NCBI GenBank assembly: GCA_016617855.1
Contig: JAECUM010001737.1
Span: 62,001-126,000, forward strand
Length of the DNA stretch: 64,000 bases
Reading direction: 5' to 3'
Source: Megalonaias nervosa
Taxonomy: Eukaryota > Mollusca > Bivalvia > Unionida > Unionidae
In this document: positions 13,486 through 26,762 of the stretch, piece by piece
Position numbering within the stretch: position 1 is the stretch's first letter
Layout of the letters: every line of letters begins with the position of its first letter
The notes under the pieces: model-generated
Database searches by the model: none
What the model was told of the DNA's origin: nothing
What the model saw: only the letters and a program-made list of their open reading frames with translations
Program-made: the position numbers and the translations under genes

Positions 13486-14394
13486 TTATCTACTTCAATT
13501 GCATTCAGTCGAATCTCTTAATTCTCTAGCGAGTCGTAAATAGTCTTTGAACACGTTCTTATTCATTTCTTGTTTTATTACAGGAATACAACTTGTTGCA
13601 AGTTTCGTTTAGCTTACATAACGATTCGATAAAATCAGAATTTAGTATCGAACTTCACTCTCATTTTTTGTTGTTTCAGTCAAGATTTCCCCCTCGTTTT
13701 ACTCTGCAATTTGTATTGGCTGTTTGATGGTATTTGCTGGCTCTAGAGATTATCTGATTTTTGTTTCTTGAAAGGTATGAACCATTTCATTATCTTCTGA
13801 TACAGATTTGACAAAAACGCTTGTTCTTTTAGAATTACATTTTGTTTACCTTCCTTAGGTATTGTACAAAACGATGACTTCCAACTTAACATTGAATTCA
13901 GCTGATGTTTACAAACTCCTTTCAGCTTTCTTGAGTAATCTTAAACTTTGCTGGTTCAGTTCTTCTTTCGGACATATAAATTTTACAATCGTGAACTTTT
14001 TTACCACATTTTTACATATTTGGTGATACATTTTACTAACATTATAATTATACTGGTTGTATATTTGGTTAACTCTATTTATAACATAGTATGAAGATGC
14101 TACGAAAATGAAAAATCTTTATTTATTGGGGTTTTGGATGCAAACTGTTTTAATTTACCCTCTATTATCGGAATTTTATATTACCGCTGAAGAGCGACCT
14201 GAAAAATGAACCTCTTTTATAAATCCAATTGATAAAAGGAATGGTAATTTATCCATTTCCTTGCAGAGAATAGACTGTAAAATCGGTTATTATATATTTC
14301 AGATTTTAAAAATACCAGCCTGGCATATTTTATTCAATCATTGATGAGAATGAAATAATCTCTTTGTATTCGCGATGACTTCTAATACCTTCAA

Positions 14395-14395
<1 letters not shown>
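13486..14395. other. No gene seen between LINE and SINE
   Basis: AT-rich sequence without supported features. Confidence 0.5.
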
Positions 14396-14440
<45 letters not shown>

Positions 14441-14655
14441 GATTTTTAACGTATCTTGAACAGTTTTCAGTTATATCGCTACGATGTCTGCAGTGTGACA
14501 GTTTATAGTGATGTCTAGCGCTGGGCATCACGATGCAGACATGCAGCATCATGTCCCACCCAGTCACATTATCCTGACACCAAGCCGACCAATCCTAACA
14601 CTAACCTCTTAATCCTGAACGCCTAGCGAGGCAACTACTAGTACCATTTTCATAA
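14396..14655 (-). mobile_element. SINE copy of the 48240 family, 3' part, with expanded (CA)n tail
   Basis: Reverse complement reads ggtactagtagttgcctcgc, attaagaggttagtg, ataatgtgactgggtggg, gtcacactgcagacatcg and acgttaaaaatcac, the same order as at 48340-48540. The SINE ends in a 45-bp (CA)n run at 14396-14441. The tRNA head is missing. Confidence 0.82.
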
Positions 14656-16632
14656 GTTTTGGTATGATTCGGCCGGGCCTCCAAATGTCCATGAACAAAG
14701 TCAAAGAGAGAATGACTGATAAAATCTTACAGCGAAGAAAGTATTGATAAACAGCGTTTGAACTACATCTCAAAAGGTTTAGTGACTCCGAGCAGTAATT
14801 GCACAGTTTACATATCCGACTACCAATCAAAATTTACAGAATTCAAAGGCCAGTGATAGTGATAGATACAAATATCTACTGAATGGAATAGAATTTTCGG
14901 ATTTTTGAAACCAAATTCCTCAATCAGATCGATAACACCAAAAGTAATTCAATATTATTCAAGTCTCTATCAGCTAAAATGTTTTCACGGTGACTTTCAT
15001 GGACACTTCTTTGAAAATTGCACCTTAAGTCTGTGTATGCTGAATTACTTCAGTAGGTACATTTATGTTGTAACTAAATTGGTAGCAGTTGATACATTTG
15101 CACTATGAAGAACATATATTCATTCATGTTTCATTGTTGTATTCTGCATCTAGGTGTTCTATCTGCAAAATACAATATTCTCCGTTTACAAAATTGCATA
15201 AAACTTTTAATATTACTTATATCCTGTAATATTTATCATGAAGTTAAAATATCAATGCATCGGTACATATTTAAAACAAAGAAAATATTATTAATTTCCA
15301 TTATGAGTTATGTCTAGAAAAAATCTCAAGTTCGCCAGTGCTTATCAGCGACCAGGTAAACCCGGCATATACCTTACAGCCCAGCACGTGCTTTTCATGT
15401 TAAAATTGCTCAGATAAAACCAACCAAAATCTAATAATTTATTTATGAAAACAAGTCAGTGATTTATGATGTAGATATATTTTCCGACCTTGTATTTCAT
15501 GTAGTACAAATATTAATACTTGACATATCCAAATTTCCGGTCGTGGCTATCACATCGTAACTAGTACAGTATTATGGCAAAAATAAAAAGCTCCAAAAAT
15601 GTAACTGCATTAATAGGTTTGTATAGCATTACCAACCTAATCCCACCCATCCAGACCTCATTAATTTACTTTTTAATACAGTATGCTGCGTGACAAGAAA
15701 GTCGGTATATTCGAAAATGTTGAAACTTAATTTAAAATAACAGCAAAGCATAATCGAATTCATTGAAATAAGCATATCTGACACACACTTTATACCAACA
15801 CTCAGCAAGTCTTTAGCCTTTAACTGACACAGTTGTGACTAATACTACGACAAAACCGGTGGCTCGAAATAACAGATTTAATGACATTTCATTATTATTG
15901 CCAGCGCATTTTTGTATTACTTCCTCCATCTTCAATATCTCCACCGGTATCCATTCAACGGTATGTTCCTGGTCTTGTGCGCGGAGCATCATGGGAGGCA
16001 AGGGTACTAGGCTAAGTCCAGAGTATCATAGCTTTCAATTGATAATTTCTACATACGGGCTACAACAGGCTTGACGCCCGTATCCGGTAGGTGAAAACAT
16101 TTGGTTTACTCAAGTCCTATCCTTCATCTTGCCTTTTGTCACCATTGAATTTCTCAAAATGAATCTTGGAAAATCTTGGGAATAAATTTCAACATGTCAC
16201 TGCTTATAAATATTCAGTTTTAAAATAAAAATAGCAGGCAAGAGGGATTTACAAAGACAAAGGTCTAAAAGGACAAAAACAGAGTCAATCACCTACTCCA
16301 ATGAGTCAAATAGCGGTGTTTGATTGGTTGAATGCCAGTGATAACGTCTGTGTGAAATTATCAATATGTTATTTATTTAAATTTTGGAATCAAAAGTGTA
16401 AAGAATATAACTTATTTCAATTTTTCGTTAGGACTCATGTTCTTCTCCTTCGTCATGTGGAGATACACCCATAGGCCGGAAACCAAAAGCTTGTCTAATC
16501 GTGAGACAAAATAAAAGATTTAGTTCTGCCCGAATAATCAACGCATCTTGGCCTTAATATAAGCAACAATGTTGAAATGTACATGCTATAATGTAGCCAA
16601 GAAGAACATTTGGAACGTCAAGAACCGCTACA

Positions 16633-16676
<44 letters not shown>

Positions 16677-17369
16677 AATTCTATAAAGACAGAATTAAAA
16701 ATATTGCCTATGAGGATATTTAAAGTTGCTGTTTTTCTTCTTCTTTCTAATAACATTAAAAGTGTTAATGCTTAAATTGTATTTAGGTGGATATATATTC
16801 CAGTGTATTCAGATATCATCAGTGAACTGACAATGAACACAAAGAAGTATTGTTATCGATGCAGGCAGTATTACCAACCGACATCCACGCTTATTAACCA
16901 ATGCACAGTCTTACTGAACAGAATCCACATCTACCTACACCCATATATGCTGTCCAATACGCTCACTTAATGACCAAAAACTCACACCTACTGACCAACA
17001 CACGTCCTTATAATCCTGATGATAAGGTCAATTGGTTGCCAGGTCACTTAAGAGTAAAATAAGACGTGACAGGGTATAAAACAAAATGGCGCTCGTAACG
17101 TTAAGTGTATGGCCTTATGGTTATCATTGAACATGGTGGCGTCTTTATCCCAAGATGCACTCTTGACTATTAAACAACTGGTTGTACTCTGTCAGTAATA
17201 TAGAAAATAAGATAGCGGTTGGACAGGTTGATGAATAATAATAGGAAAGGTAGAAATAAGTGAAAGAGTGTCAATCTACGTTTGCATCTTTCCACACTCA
17301 GAACAGATATACATGAACCTCAGTCGGAACAGTCCTGAGAATCATTATGTCATACTTGCAGCTGACGAT
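14656..17369. other. No supported gene; two weak start-like spots
   Basis: Minus-strand ATG at 16001 opens 62 codons in a CpG-containing patch, and plus-strand gtataaaacaaaatggcgc at 17075-17093 looks like a promoter/start, but neither continues into a recognisable exon. (CT)n lies at 16634-16674. Confidence 0.4.
16634..16674. repeat. (CT)n microsatellite
   Basis: About 20 CT units. Confidence 0.97.
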
Positions 17370-18190
17370 TGTATTAGAAGGTGACGGTGGAAAGCTCCTG
17401 CTTGTGAGATACCAAGTCAGGAACTTCTGCAGCTGTTGTCGGTAATTTGTTCCATATCATTATGGTGCACGGAAGAAGCTGAACTTGACAGAGTCTTGTC
17501 GCTGCTGACTTCTCCATGATTTTCTAGCTGATTTGCCCTGGTTCGGCTAGATGCTAGGTTCAAGTATTTGTTCACAGGTATGTCAACCAGGTTGTTCGCT
17601 ATCTTCGATAATATGTTCAGATGGGTATTGGTTCGCCTGGACTCAAGCGATTCCCACTGGGGATGAGCCAGAATTGCACTGACACTGCTAATATTTCCTT
17701 ATCTGTTTGTGATATATCCAGCAGGTAACCTCTGAACCATCTCAATATTGTTTATCAGGTCTTTATTACGTGGGTTCCTCACGGATGAGCAGTACACAAG
17801 GCCAGGTCGCACAAGCAAGAAATATACTGAGCTTTTGACTTCTTCGTTGACCGATTCGGAGGTTGCAGCGCAGGAAACCATAAGTGCTGTTCCCTTTTTG
17901 TCACCATCTTGTCTATACGGCGTTTCTAGCAGTACCGGATTAAGGCCCCTAGGCAGTCGAAATCTCGGGGCCCCCATCGCAAATTATCTCCTAATTCGTC
18001 AAGATCAAATCAATTCAATATTATTTTTATCCGTTGTCGTGGGGCCCCTAAAAGGTGTGGGGCCCATAGGCCGGTGCCTACTCTGCCTATTTGATAATCC
18101 GGCACTGGTTTCCAGGAGAGGTCTTTAGTAAATTCCACCTCAAGATACCTTGTTTCATATTCAGTGGCTTTTTTTGTGCTCCTAAGGGTG
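17370..18190 (-). mobile_element. LINE fragment, C-terminal reverse-transcriptase end
   Basis: On the minus strand, broken frames give TRYLEVEFTKDLSW (18165-18118), then after the hAT insertion YFLLVRPGLVYCSSVRNP and INNIEMVQRLPAGYITNR (17830-17700). These are followed by the ESRRTNTHLNILSKIANNL and VDIPVNKYLNLASSRTRAN stretch (17640-17535) and an IWNKLP-like end. This is the standard order after the RT palm in CR1/Jockey-type elements. It is inactive and split by 17930-18107. Confidence 0.85.
17930..18107. mobile_element. Non-autonomous hAT-type element, complete with TIRs and 8-bp TSD
   Basis: The 178-bp element starts CAGTACCGGATTAA and ends TAATCCGGCACTG, near-perfect inverted repeats beginning with CAG. 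It is flanked by the 8-bp pair gtttctag (17922-17929) and gtttccag (18108-18115), one mismatch. The 8-bp duplication and the CAG ends are hAT traits. It sits within the minus-strand LINE, so it inserted later. Confidence 0.85.
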
Positions 18191-21100
18191 TAGTAGTTTC
18201 ATTTGTTACGGATCATTAATCCAACACTGTGATATTCTTCAGCCTCTGTCAATTCCGTGTCATTGCAAGCGCGAAATGCGTCAGATTTCCACAACGCACA
18301 CGCATATAAGTGTGTGCTGTTGACGTTTTGTAAGGATCTCTGTAGATTCTCTACACAATTTCTGCAAGGGTAATTGTCAATGTTGCTGGTAACGTGTTTG
18401 TTGTTCAGGTACAAACAAGGAGATAAATAATTGTGGATTATTTTAAGCAGCAGTTGTATTCTTCCCAATCCTCCGTTGAATTATAAGAACAGTGGTAACA
18501 ACATCAACAGCCACATTAACGCCAGTCATATCTCTTAACGTCAAAACAATCCACTGAAACCATTGGAATGCCATCCTTTGACATTGAGAGCCTGAAGAAT
18601 ATTATTTCAATGTTCGGCATCTTGTCGAAAGTATTTTATGTCTTTTCAACGATCAGTTTGGCAAAGCAATAGACAAAATTCACCGAAGTGTACTAATCGA
18701 CTAGTCACTTTCTCATCGTCTCAAATCAGATTTATCCGATAGCAATGCTGTGAATCGCCTTTTCTCCCAGTCTGTTTGCTATATTGGGTGGAAAAACAAA
18801 TTAGCACCGCAGTTAAAAGACACGAACGATTGCTCATGCAATTCAATACCCTAATGAGTTCAACCAATGACTCAGTTTGATATTTGTGCACTCTGATGTT
18901 GTAGAGTTCAGTGTGATGGGAAACACGGCCGTTCCATTCCGTTCAATGTGGATTCTGCCATAACTTCTTACATTGAAGGAGAAAACATGCATCATGTTCA
19001 GAGAATTTCTGCATCCTCATTATCTTCTTGTCAGTAATTCGTATTTTCACAGTATGTTTACTGTATAAAAGGAGATAAAATATGTAATCTATCCATATGA
19101 AAAATGTGACTGTGAAACTTCATTTTTTGGAAAAGATTCTCCACAGAGTTGCAACAGATGTATCCTGTTACCGAGATGAATAACACGACAACGACGACAT
19201 GGTTTGGAAGATATGTTACAATCAACCTTCCGAACGGCAGCATGCCTCTAAAAGCCTATGGTCACTCGAGTATTGCATTTTGAAGAGATGCTTCCTTGAC
19301 GCAAGGAAGTAATTTCTCGAAAATGTATTCATTGACCAACTAAGTTCTATGTAAATGTTACTGAAGGCTGGGAAAATGTATTGATGTCGACATCAAAATA
19401 ACTCCTAGGTCGCAACGAGAACCCTTTAAATTCACACTCCTGTAGTTAACGCCGAATCATCTTCCACGCCACAGTAAGGACAAGGCAGAAAGACAAGTTG
19501 AAAACCCTTCAAATCATAAGATTTTGCGAATATTTTAAGACATGACATATGTTTGACATGCATCCGACAATGATAACGATGCTGAAATCCCAGTGGGTAG
19601 AATTCCATCCAGTATCGTCTTTGAACACTTCATTTCTTATCGAATTTGTAATCAAAGGGCAAGCCGAAGACAACATTTATCTGAGTAATAGTTAATTGTA
19701 CCTGAAAAACAAAGTCCTCAAAACTGAAAACACCAATACAGTTGCTAATGCCAGAGTGGCTCTTGTATAAAGAAAACTTAATAAATTATTTGTTCTGCGA
19801 AGTGGATTGTTAGTTGAATAAAAAACTCGTCAGAAGCAGCATGGACACTACACCATACTATTGAGATTACTTAGCGGATCTCCAGACTTTCAGAAAAGAA
19901 ACCAAGGATATAAATGTGGTTTTGTGATCATTGTGACCTTTATCTTTAGCTCAGAAACGTGGTGTCCATCAGTGGGAAATGACAATGTTCTAGATCATTA
20001 CAAGTCCAGTCTTACTCTTTAACATTCCAACACTTTTAATTATGACGTTTAACAGTCTGGGACTTTTCATTTTGAAATTAGGTTGAACATAAAGAGAAGG
20101 AACTGCCGTTATCTTTCCTAGTTATTTGCTTCACGATGGAGTAGCAGGACTTATATTTTGAATATTTATAAAATTGTGCTCGTTGGTTGTGATGTTCATT
20201 TAGAAAACAATTAGTTTGTATACTCTTCCATTTTCTTTCTCTTGATCATTTTCTGAGAGAACTTTCTTTCACATGTCAGCTCTGAAGGATGCTTTCCTCT
20301 GCTTTTGCATCTCCAGTTTATGAAGAGGTGCATTCACTTGTCATCTATCGTCAACAGCTACGAGTTTACCGGCAACTAGAAAATTAAGTAGCATCAGTAA
20401 GATCTTTGATCCAGGACAACCTGTATCTCTTTTCAGGGTCACCCAGATCCTTCAGAAACTGATACTACTCATTGCCAAAACTAGTTTTTATACGTGTATG
20501 TTTCAGTGGTTTGTTATGACTTTTGTCTTCTACAACTTAAACCCAATACCCTTCAGTCTAGTGTGATAGAATATCAGTATCTTTGCATATGTGAATATTC
20601 TTACCTTCTTCTCTCCTTGCATCCAATGTGTAACAGTCTGTAAGTTGTATGTTAGAGTTTGATTTCTATTTCATCCACTACCTTCTGTGTGAGTGAGCGT
20701 AGGTGTTAGTCAGCCTATCTGTGGGTGTTGGCCTCTATATATGGGTTCTGGTAAGTACATGTGTGTAGGTCAGTATGTAAAAAATTCCCCTCGTTTCCCC
20801 TTGTGGTTCTAATTTTTCCAACAGTGGTACTATGGCCATATAACACTTATTTCCCACTTTGTTCCAAGTACCACTTTGTGTCCCAAGTGCAGGCCTATTC
20901 AATTTACGGTGTAATTAGCAGTAGATTACAATAAATTCTTTTTCAAGTCTATCCTCCAGTATCAGCAACTGACACACACACCATAATAAATTTTAACAGG
21001 CAATTCTCTAGATGCTTCCAACAAATATACAGCTGTTCCCTGAAATTATGTCGCTAAATTGTTCCAAGCAGAGTCAACACATTTTTGGTGAGAAAGGGAA

Positions 21101-22554
21101 AGGTCAAAAATTAATGAATTGGTACTTGGTGTTAAAGGAGTTTTTACATTCAGGTATCTTGAAGTGATCCTTCATTCAGTTGAGGTCACTGGCCTTTATC
21201 CTTCAGGCAGTCATAAAGTTAGAAACCTAATTTTACTGTACTATACAATTACATGATGTAAATGTATTATTAAAAGCCTTCTCTTACATGCACAGATTAA
21301 TAAAGAATAGTACCTACATTTTCCATCAAATTCGTTTTTGTGTATTCCAGAAAAGACAGAGTAAATTCATTTACCACATGGAATGAAGTTATCTTGGTAA
21401 GGTAGGCAATAAACAACAGCTCCCGATGCAATGAAAATTGCATCTATAAGGCAACATGTTCACAATGCACAAACAGTGCCTAAAAACATTAACCAAAAAC
21501 AATCAGAATTTTCAAATAACCTTGACCTTGCCTCAGGACCACAGGGAAGATAGGGGTACACATACAGAAAAGAGGCAGTGCTTACAGATTCTACAGTGCT
21601 ACCCTTTCTAGGATTTGGGTCATAAACTTTAAACAAAATTTAACAGATTTTAAATGACCATTACCTAACCACAGAGTTGGGGGGATTTTGGTGCATAGAT
21701 ATGAAAGGATTGTGTTTATTGGTTTTACAGTTCAAGTATGACAGATATCAGTTACAGTGCTGTGGCAAGTAAGCAAACAAAACTTCAACCAAAACCTTAA
21801 CTAGATTTTCAAATGACCTTGGCTTTGCCTGATGATCGGGGAGAGTCAGAATGCATGAATATGGAAAAGAAGTACTTACTGCCTCTACATTCTGAATTTT
21901 ATAACTATCCTTTCATTAGCACCAAAGCATCTTAATGTTTCTAAGTTTGTAAGGAACCTTAGGACCCAAAGCATTGTCAAATGAAAACAATGCTTATTGC
22001 ATTCTCCAAGTCTGAAAAGAATGATTTAGGAAATCTTTGGCATACTTAGGTAGTCTTATGGAACTGTTTACAACATATCAAACAGGTACTTGATACTTTC
22101 GCTTTTAAGAAACTATAATGTTGCAAGTACTTCATCTGACAATCCTGATTGTATGACTGCATTACATTTGTACTTGATATCTGTGATATGGTACAGAATT
22201 TAATCTCACCAATCTTACTTATTACATGTTTCAGTATATCAAAACTGTAATCATTAACTGATTGGTGATGCAACAGGACATCAATGTTGTTTTTTCACAA
22301 AAAGTTTATAAAATTCATTTGATGACTCTCTAAAATGAATAATTATTGACTTGAACAATTTAAATAAACATAATATGTTACATCCCTGTTTTGCATTTTT
22401 CCTGGCTTTCATATTCTTAATTTGGCTAATTTAAATTCTTGTTTTGTTACATCCATGATTGAATATTTCTTTCTAAATTGAATCACCTATGGTCTTATTA
22501 CATCATACAAATGGGCACTAACCCTTGCTGATTAATCAATTTAACCTCTGTTTG
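18191..22554. other. No gene seen; degenerate repeats near 21.5-22.0 kb
   Basis: Around 21505, 21640 and 21805 the pattern 'tttcaaatgacctt(g)' followed by a purine-rich line and 'acatacagaaaagag/catgaatatggaaaagaag' recurs, about three worn units. The rest shows nothing I can support. Confidence 0.5.
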
Positions 22555-22745
22555 CATTGGTTCGAGTCTCAGCTCGACCACTGTGGGTCCATGAGAAAGT
22601 CTGCCATTAGTTTTCATCAGTTGGTGGTTCTTTCCATGGTACTTATCCCCCCCCATTTCTTCAACACTGAATATACTGACTGCTACACATAGCCTATCAT
22701 GTTCTGAAAAATGGTGTTAAGACCCACAAAACCAATCCATTTTCT
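22555..22745 (+). mobile_element. SINE copy, same family as 47424 (5' truncated or diverged)
   Basis: The segment starts at the B box (ggttcgagtctc) and follows the same body order: tggtggttctttcc, atagcctatc, gttctgaaaaatgg, gttaagaccc. It is more diverged than the 47424 copy. Confidence 0.7.
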
Positions 22746-23263
22746 GATTTTCTTACAGATATGTTATTACTGTTAATGTTTTTTTTATATAGAAGAAATG
22801 TGATATTCAACCCACTTACATATTCTCACTAAATGGACTGGCAACAGAAGAGTACATGTTATCTTGCAGTTATTGATACACCCTTCTTTTTCTCCTAAAA
22901 GATATACTATTATGAACCCGTCCTCAATCCAGAATAGAACAATATTATACAAACTTGAAATCTAATGAGTGTAACAATGGACACAAACAAAACTGGTTAT
23001 CCAGCTGGAAAAACCTGAATTCTTGAAAATCAGTTGCAAAACTTAAACTGTTTCATCTACCAATTTAAAGCAAAACACAATGTAAATTGAACTCATTCAA
23101 CAATTTATACTTATTTACACTATTTTCCATCTTTATGAAGTAAAAATTTCATTCAAATATAGTTGGTTACCTAGACATAACTGAGGTAAGAAAGTGGGCA
23201 TACTTCTTTTTCATCTGTCAATCTACAAAGAAGATGTGCTTTTATGATATTAGGTTTAAAAGG

Positions 23264-23392
23264 TGTTGTTGTTGTTGTATGGCCTAACGCCATTTTTCAG
23301 CACAAGATAGGCTATACATGACAGCCAGTATCAATGATGGAGGAAGAACCCAAGAGAACCCCCGAAAGAACCACCGACCCACAAGAAGCTTA
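23264..23392 (-). mobile_element. SINE fragment, 3' half of the same family
   Basis: In plus orientation it begins with a (GTT)n tail, then ggcctaacgccatttttcag, cacaagataggctatacatg and gatggaggaagaaccc, matching the 3' half of the 47424 SINE. The tRNA head is absent. Confidence 0.8.
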
Positions 23393-23921
23393 AAAAGTGT
23401 AAAAAAAAGCACTACTTGGTGTAGACAGTATCTAGCCATATTTCCAGTTGCTGTCCATTTTTCATTATTAATCCACGATGTAACATTCTGACACCAAACT
23501 GGAAATTTCTGAAAACTGTGTCCAAAGTTCTGTTGGTGCTATTCATTATTACTTGCATCATGAATTATATCAACACATGTACTTTCCTCTAAAGGTCAAA
23601 CATGGTAGGAAATTTATGAGATTGGCATAAAATTTATCTGATTTTGGAACATTTAGGACACAAATGATGCATCTAAACATGGTGAAGAATAATTTTATAA
23701 TTTAAGATTTATATGGTTCCAGGGATCTCTGCATGATTTCAAATGTATATAGTTATGCTTATTCAGTAAACCAAATGTAAATGACTTTCTTATGCTACAG
23801 CTGAACATTATGATGGCATTTAAAAATTACATCCTTATTGTAAACACAATAAAAATAAAACTTGAGCATAACCTTAACATTTTGGTTCAAAATGTTTGTT
23901 TTTACATTTACTAATAATCAA

Positions 23922-23926
<5 letters not shown>

Positions 23927-23954
<28 letters not shown>

Positions 23955-23955
23955 A
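23927..23955. repeat. (CA)n(TA)n compound microsatellite
   Basis: CA units pass directly into TA units. Confidence 0.95.
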
Positions 23956-24271
23956 ATTGGTTATTTCTCTGTAGCTGACTGCAAATGACATAAGCACCAG
24001 CTTTTAGTTTTGTTCACTATTTCAGGAAATATACATTTTTTTACAGACAAATTATTTTATGACACCAAATTGTGTACCATACATCAAAGAGAGAACAGTA
24101 TGTTAGCCTTGCATAAAATTTTTATTAACTTCTGTTATATTTGTTTTCTTTTATGCAGTAGACATTATAAATCTTGTAGACTTTTACTAATTACGTTTTT
24201 TTTTCTTCAGATTGCAGGCCACGACGTAAACCAGATTCTAGCAAACTGTATTACCATAGATAAATAAGGAC

Positions 24272-24294
24272 TATTCTTCTTCTTCTTCTTCTTC

Positions 24295-24328
<34 letters not shown>

Positions 24329-24330
24329 TA
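24272..24330. repeat. (TTC)n(TTA)n trinucleotide microsatellite
   Basis: A run of TTC changes to TTA, about 20 triplets in all. Confidence 0.95.
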
Positions 24331-24430
24331 TTATCCATCCCTGGGTCAGGGATTGAACTGAAATATGTTAAGAAAAAACCATAATCATTGTTGACAATGG
24401 CACCGACTTATCAGAACAAGTTATAACTAT

Positions 24431-24690
24431 GTCAGGTGAGAATTAGACATCACTATTCTCAGAACAACAACTACAGTAAGTCAGGTGAGAATTAGGCATC
24501 ACTATTCTCAGAACAACAACTACAGTAAGTCAGGTGAGAATTAGGCATCACTATTCTCAGAACAACAACTACAGTAAGTCAGATGAGAATTAGGCATCAC
24601 TATTCCCAGAACAACAACTACAATAAGTCAGATGAGAATTAGGTATCACTATTCCCAGAACAACAACTACAGTTAAGTCAGATGAGAAGT
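24431..24690 (+). repeat. 49-bp minisatellite, about 5 units
   Basis: The motif gtcaggtgagaattag recurs at 24431, 24480 and 24529, and as gtcagatgagaa at 24578, 24627 and 24677. It is unrelated in sequence to the 49-bp array at 61 kb. Confidence 0.95.
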
Positions 24691-25744
24691 CCAAAAGCAA
24701 GTCCACCAGTGTCTATGTTAGTACCAGAAGTGGACAGGGTTTATAAGGCGACAACAATTTTCAGATGGTAGTTAAAATTCATTTTAAAACAACATCTTTG
24801 GCAATTACAACATATAAGGTCAGCAGAGTTGCCTTGCAAAGTCACTGCTGCTGAATACAATTATTTTGAGGCTGAACTAATGACAAATGGGACCAAATTT
24901 ATGAGATGTAAAACTTGTAGAAATGCACAATCTGGAATTTAATCAATTAATTGTATATTTTAAAGGGAAATTGAAGTCAGATAAAAATGGGAATTATTAA
25001 AATAAATATTGGTAGATTCGAGTTGAAAAAGAGCAAGAGCCTGCACAGGGAAAACTCCACTGAGCACCTCATCTCAGATGAACCAGACATGTTAACATTT
25101 TTATGGGTTACTTAAACACTTGATATAATGTTTATTACAGTAATGGAAGCATCCAAGGAAGTCAAAGCAAATATGATTATCTTTCCACATCATTGCTAGT
25201 GCATTAATATTGGTTGTCAGAGAAATGAATGCCAGATAAATAAGACTCTACTGTATGATATTGACAAAAATAAGATTTATGATTTTCATGTAAAAGAATT
25301 TTACAACCATTATCAAGCAACTCTGTTGGGTGTCTATTTCAATTTTGTCAAAATTCCATGAATATGATTCAGTTATATCAATATGAATTAATGCATGATA
25401 TATAGCCTGAAATACATGTTAATACAGGTTTCTGTGTGCTAACTGTCAGGTGGCCAGCAATCTCATTAATAATCAGTAGTCAAATGCAGTCATTCATATG
25501 CATTAATTGACTGACAGTTTTACATGGATCACTCAACTGAAATAGTTTGGTTGCCAAGGTTCACTATGCATGGAAATTATTTGATTAAAAAATTTAATAT
25601 GGATTCAGTGAGATCTATGACAATATACTGTATGATATAGATGGACATATGCAAAGAAATGTAACTCTGCTGTCGTTCAATAGTCATTCTTGAATATAAT
25701 TTAAGTTTAATTTTTATGATTCTGCTTCTTACATAAGCATTATC

Positions 25745-25980
25745 CTTTGAAACTCAGCCTACAGGCTTTGAGCTGAGGAGAACTGCAGAGGCAAAGCAGA
25801 AGCATAAGCAGCAGAAATCTCAAAACCACAGCACATCCTCTATTAATCAAGTAATCCCTAGCAGCATCTCCTGTCCAGCATGCCAGACAGTACAGAGCAC
25901 AAACTGGCCTATCATCCACTCACATACAGTAACCAAATCAGCGATGCCAGGGTCATCTTTAAACTCAAAGAATGAATAAT
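25745..25980 (+). mobile_element. LINE 3'-end relic (Cys2His2-like C-terminus)
   Basis: One frame reads GFELRRTAEAKQKHKQQKSQ, then SISCPACQTVQSTNWPIIHS and H-T. A basic helix followed by CPxC...SxxGLxxHxxxH is the usual C-terminal tail of many LINE endonuclease/RT proteins. Only this tail is visible, just beyond the MRPL2 3' end. Confidence 0.5.
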
Positions 25981-26251
25981 AGGCATTAGCAGTGTTGTAT
26001 CTAGGAGATCCCAAGAGTGACTTACCTACCAGACACTACTTCAATCCCATAAAATTTACAAAGTCACTACTTCCTTACCACAAACAGTGAGCGAAACTAT
26101 TGAGGAAATTAAAAAAGTAAATGTCATCCATAATTTGGAAACAAGATACAACACTGCATTAGAACTACTCATGCCCAGAAAGAAAAAACAATCATTTCTG
26201 AAGCAGGACTGAGACATAAGCTAGCCAAATCATCTTATTTTTTCACAACTC

Positions 26252-26257
26252 TTTATT
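26252..26257 (-). terminator. MRPL2 poly(A) signal
   Basis: AATAAA on the minus strand lies about 95 bp past the MRPL2 stop, a normal position for a cleavage and polyadenylation signal after a short 3' untranslated region. Confidence 0.6.
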
Positions 26258-26352
26258 TATAGGAAAAGAATTCCTTTCAAAGCAATTATTACTGTCTAAT
26301 CAATTTACAAACTAAGCATATAGTGATTCAGACAGTAAAATCAAATATTGTA

Positions 26353-26762
26353 CTACAAAGTAAGTTTGTAAGTAGTAGGCTCTGGTGCCTTCTTTTTCCC
26401 AACAATGCATACTTTTTTTTCTTTAATTTTTCTGCCTGCATAACCAGTCTTTCTATGCCATAATCCACTCTTTGGTCGAATTCCAAACCATCTTGCACGA
26501 CTAGGCGAGCCAATGTGTTCTTTATTGTGGTCAACATTTGAAACTCGTCCTACAGTAGCCATGCAGTATTTGCTGACCACAAGTTCTCGTTTTGATGGGA
26601 GTTTAAGAATGCATGTGTCCTGTACTTTTCTTAATATAATGGCACATGTTCCAGCTGCTCGAGCATATCTTCCTCCCTCACCTGGATACATCTCAACATT
26701 ATGTACAACTGTGCCAAGTGGCAAGGCTCCTAAAGGATAGGCATCTCCTTCCTTTGCCTGAA
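26353..26762 (-). CDS. MRPL2: MRPL2 coding exon 4 and stop
   Basis: This last coding exon encodes residues 149-283 and ends in TAG at 26355-26353. The acceptor is tatttcag. It carries the C-terminal SH3-like part of uL2, with [21 protein letters not shown]-like [20 protein letters not shown] and [11 protein letters not shown], followed by a short lysine-rich tail. Confidence 0.97.

Noticed and set aside
15813..16001. 62-codon minus-strand frame in a CpG-containing patch with TCCCATGATGC (ZNF143-like)
   Set aside because: Single short frame with no credible following exon; kept only as a remark in the 14656-17369 entry.
26513..26740. 75-codon plus-strand frame
   Set aside because: Shadow of MRPL2 exon 4 on the opposite strand.
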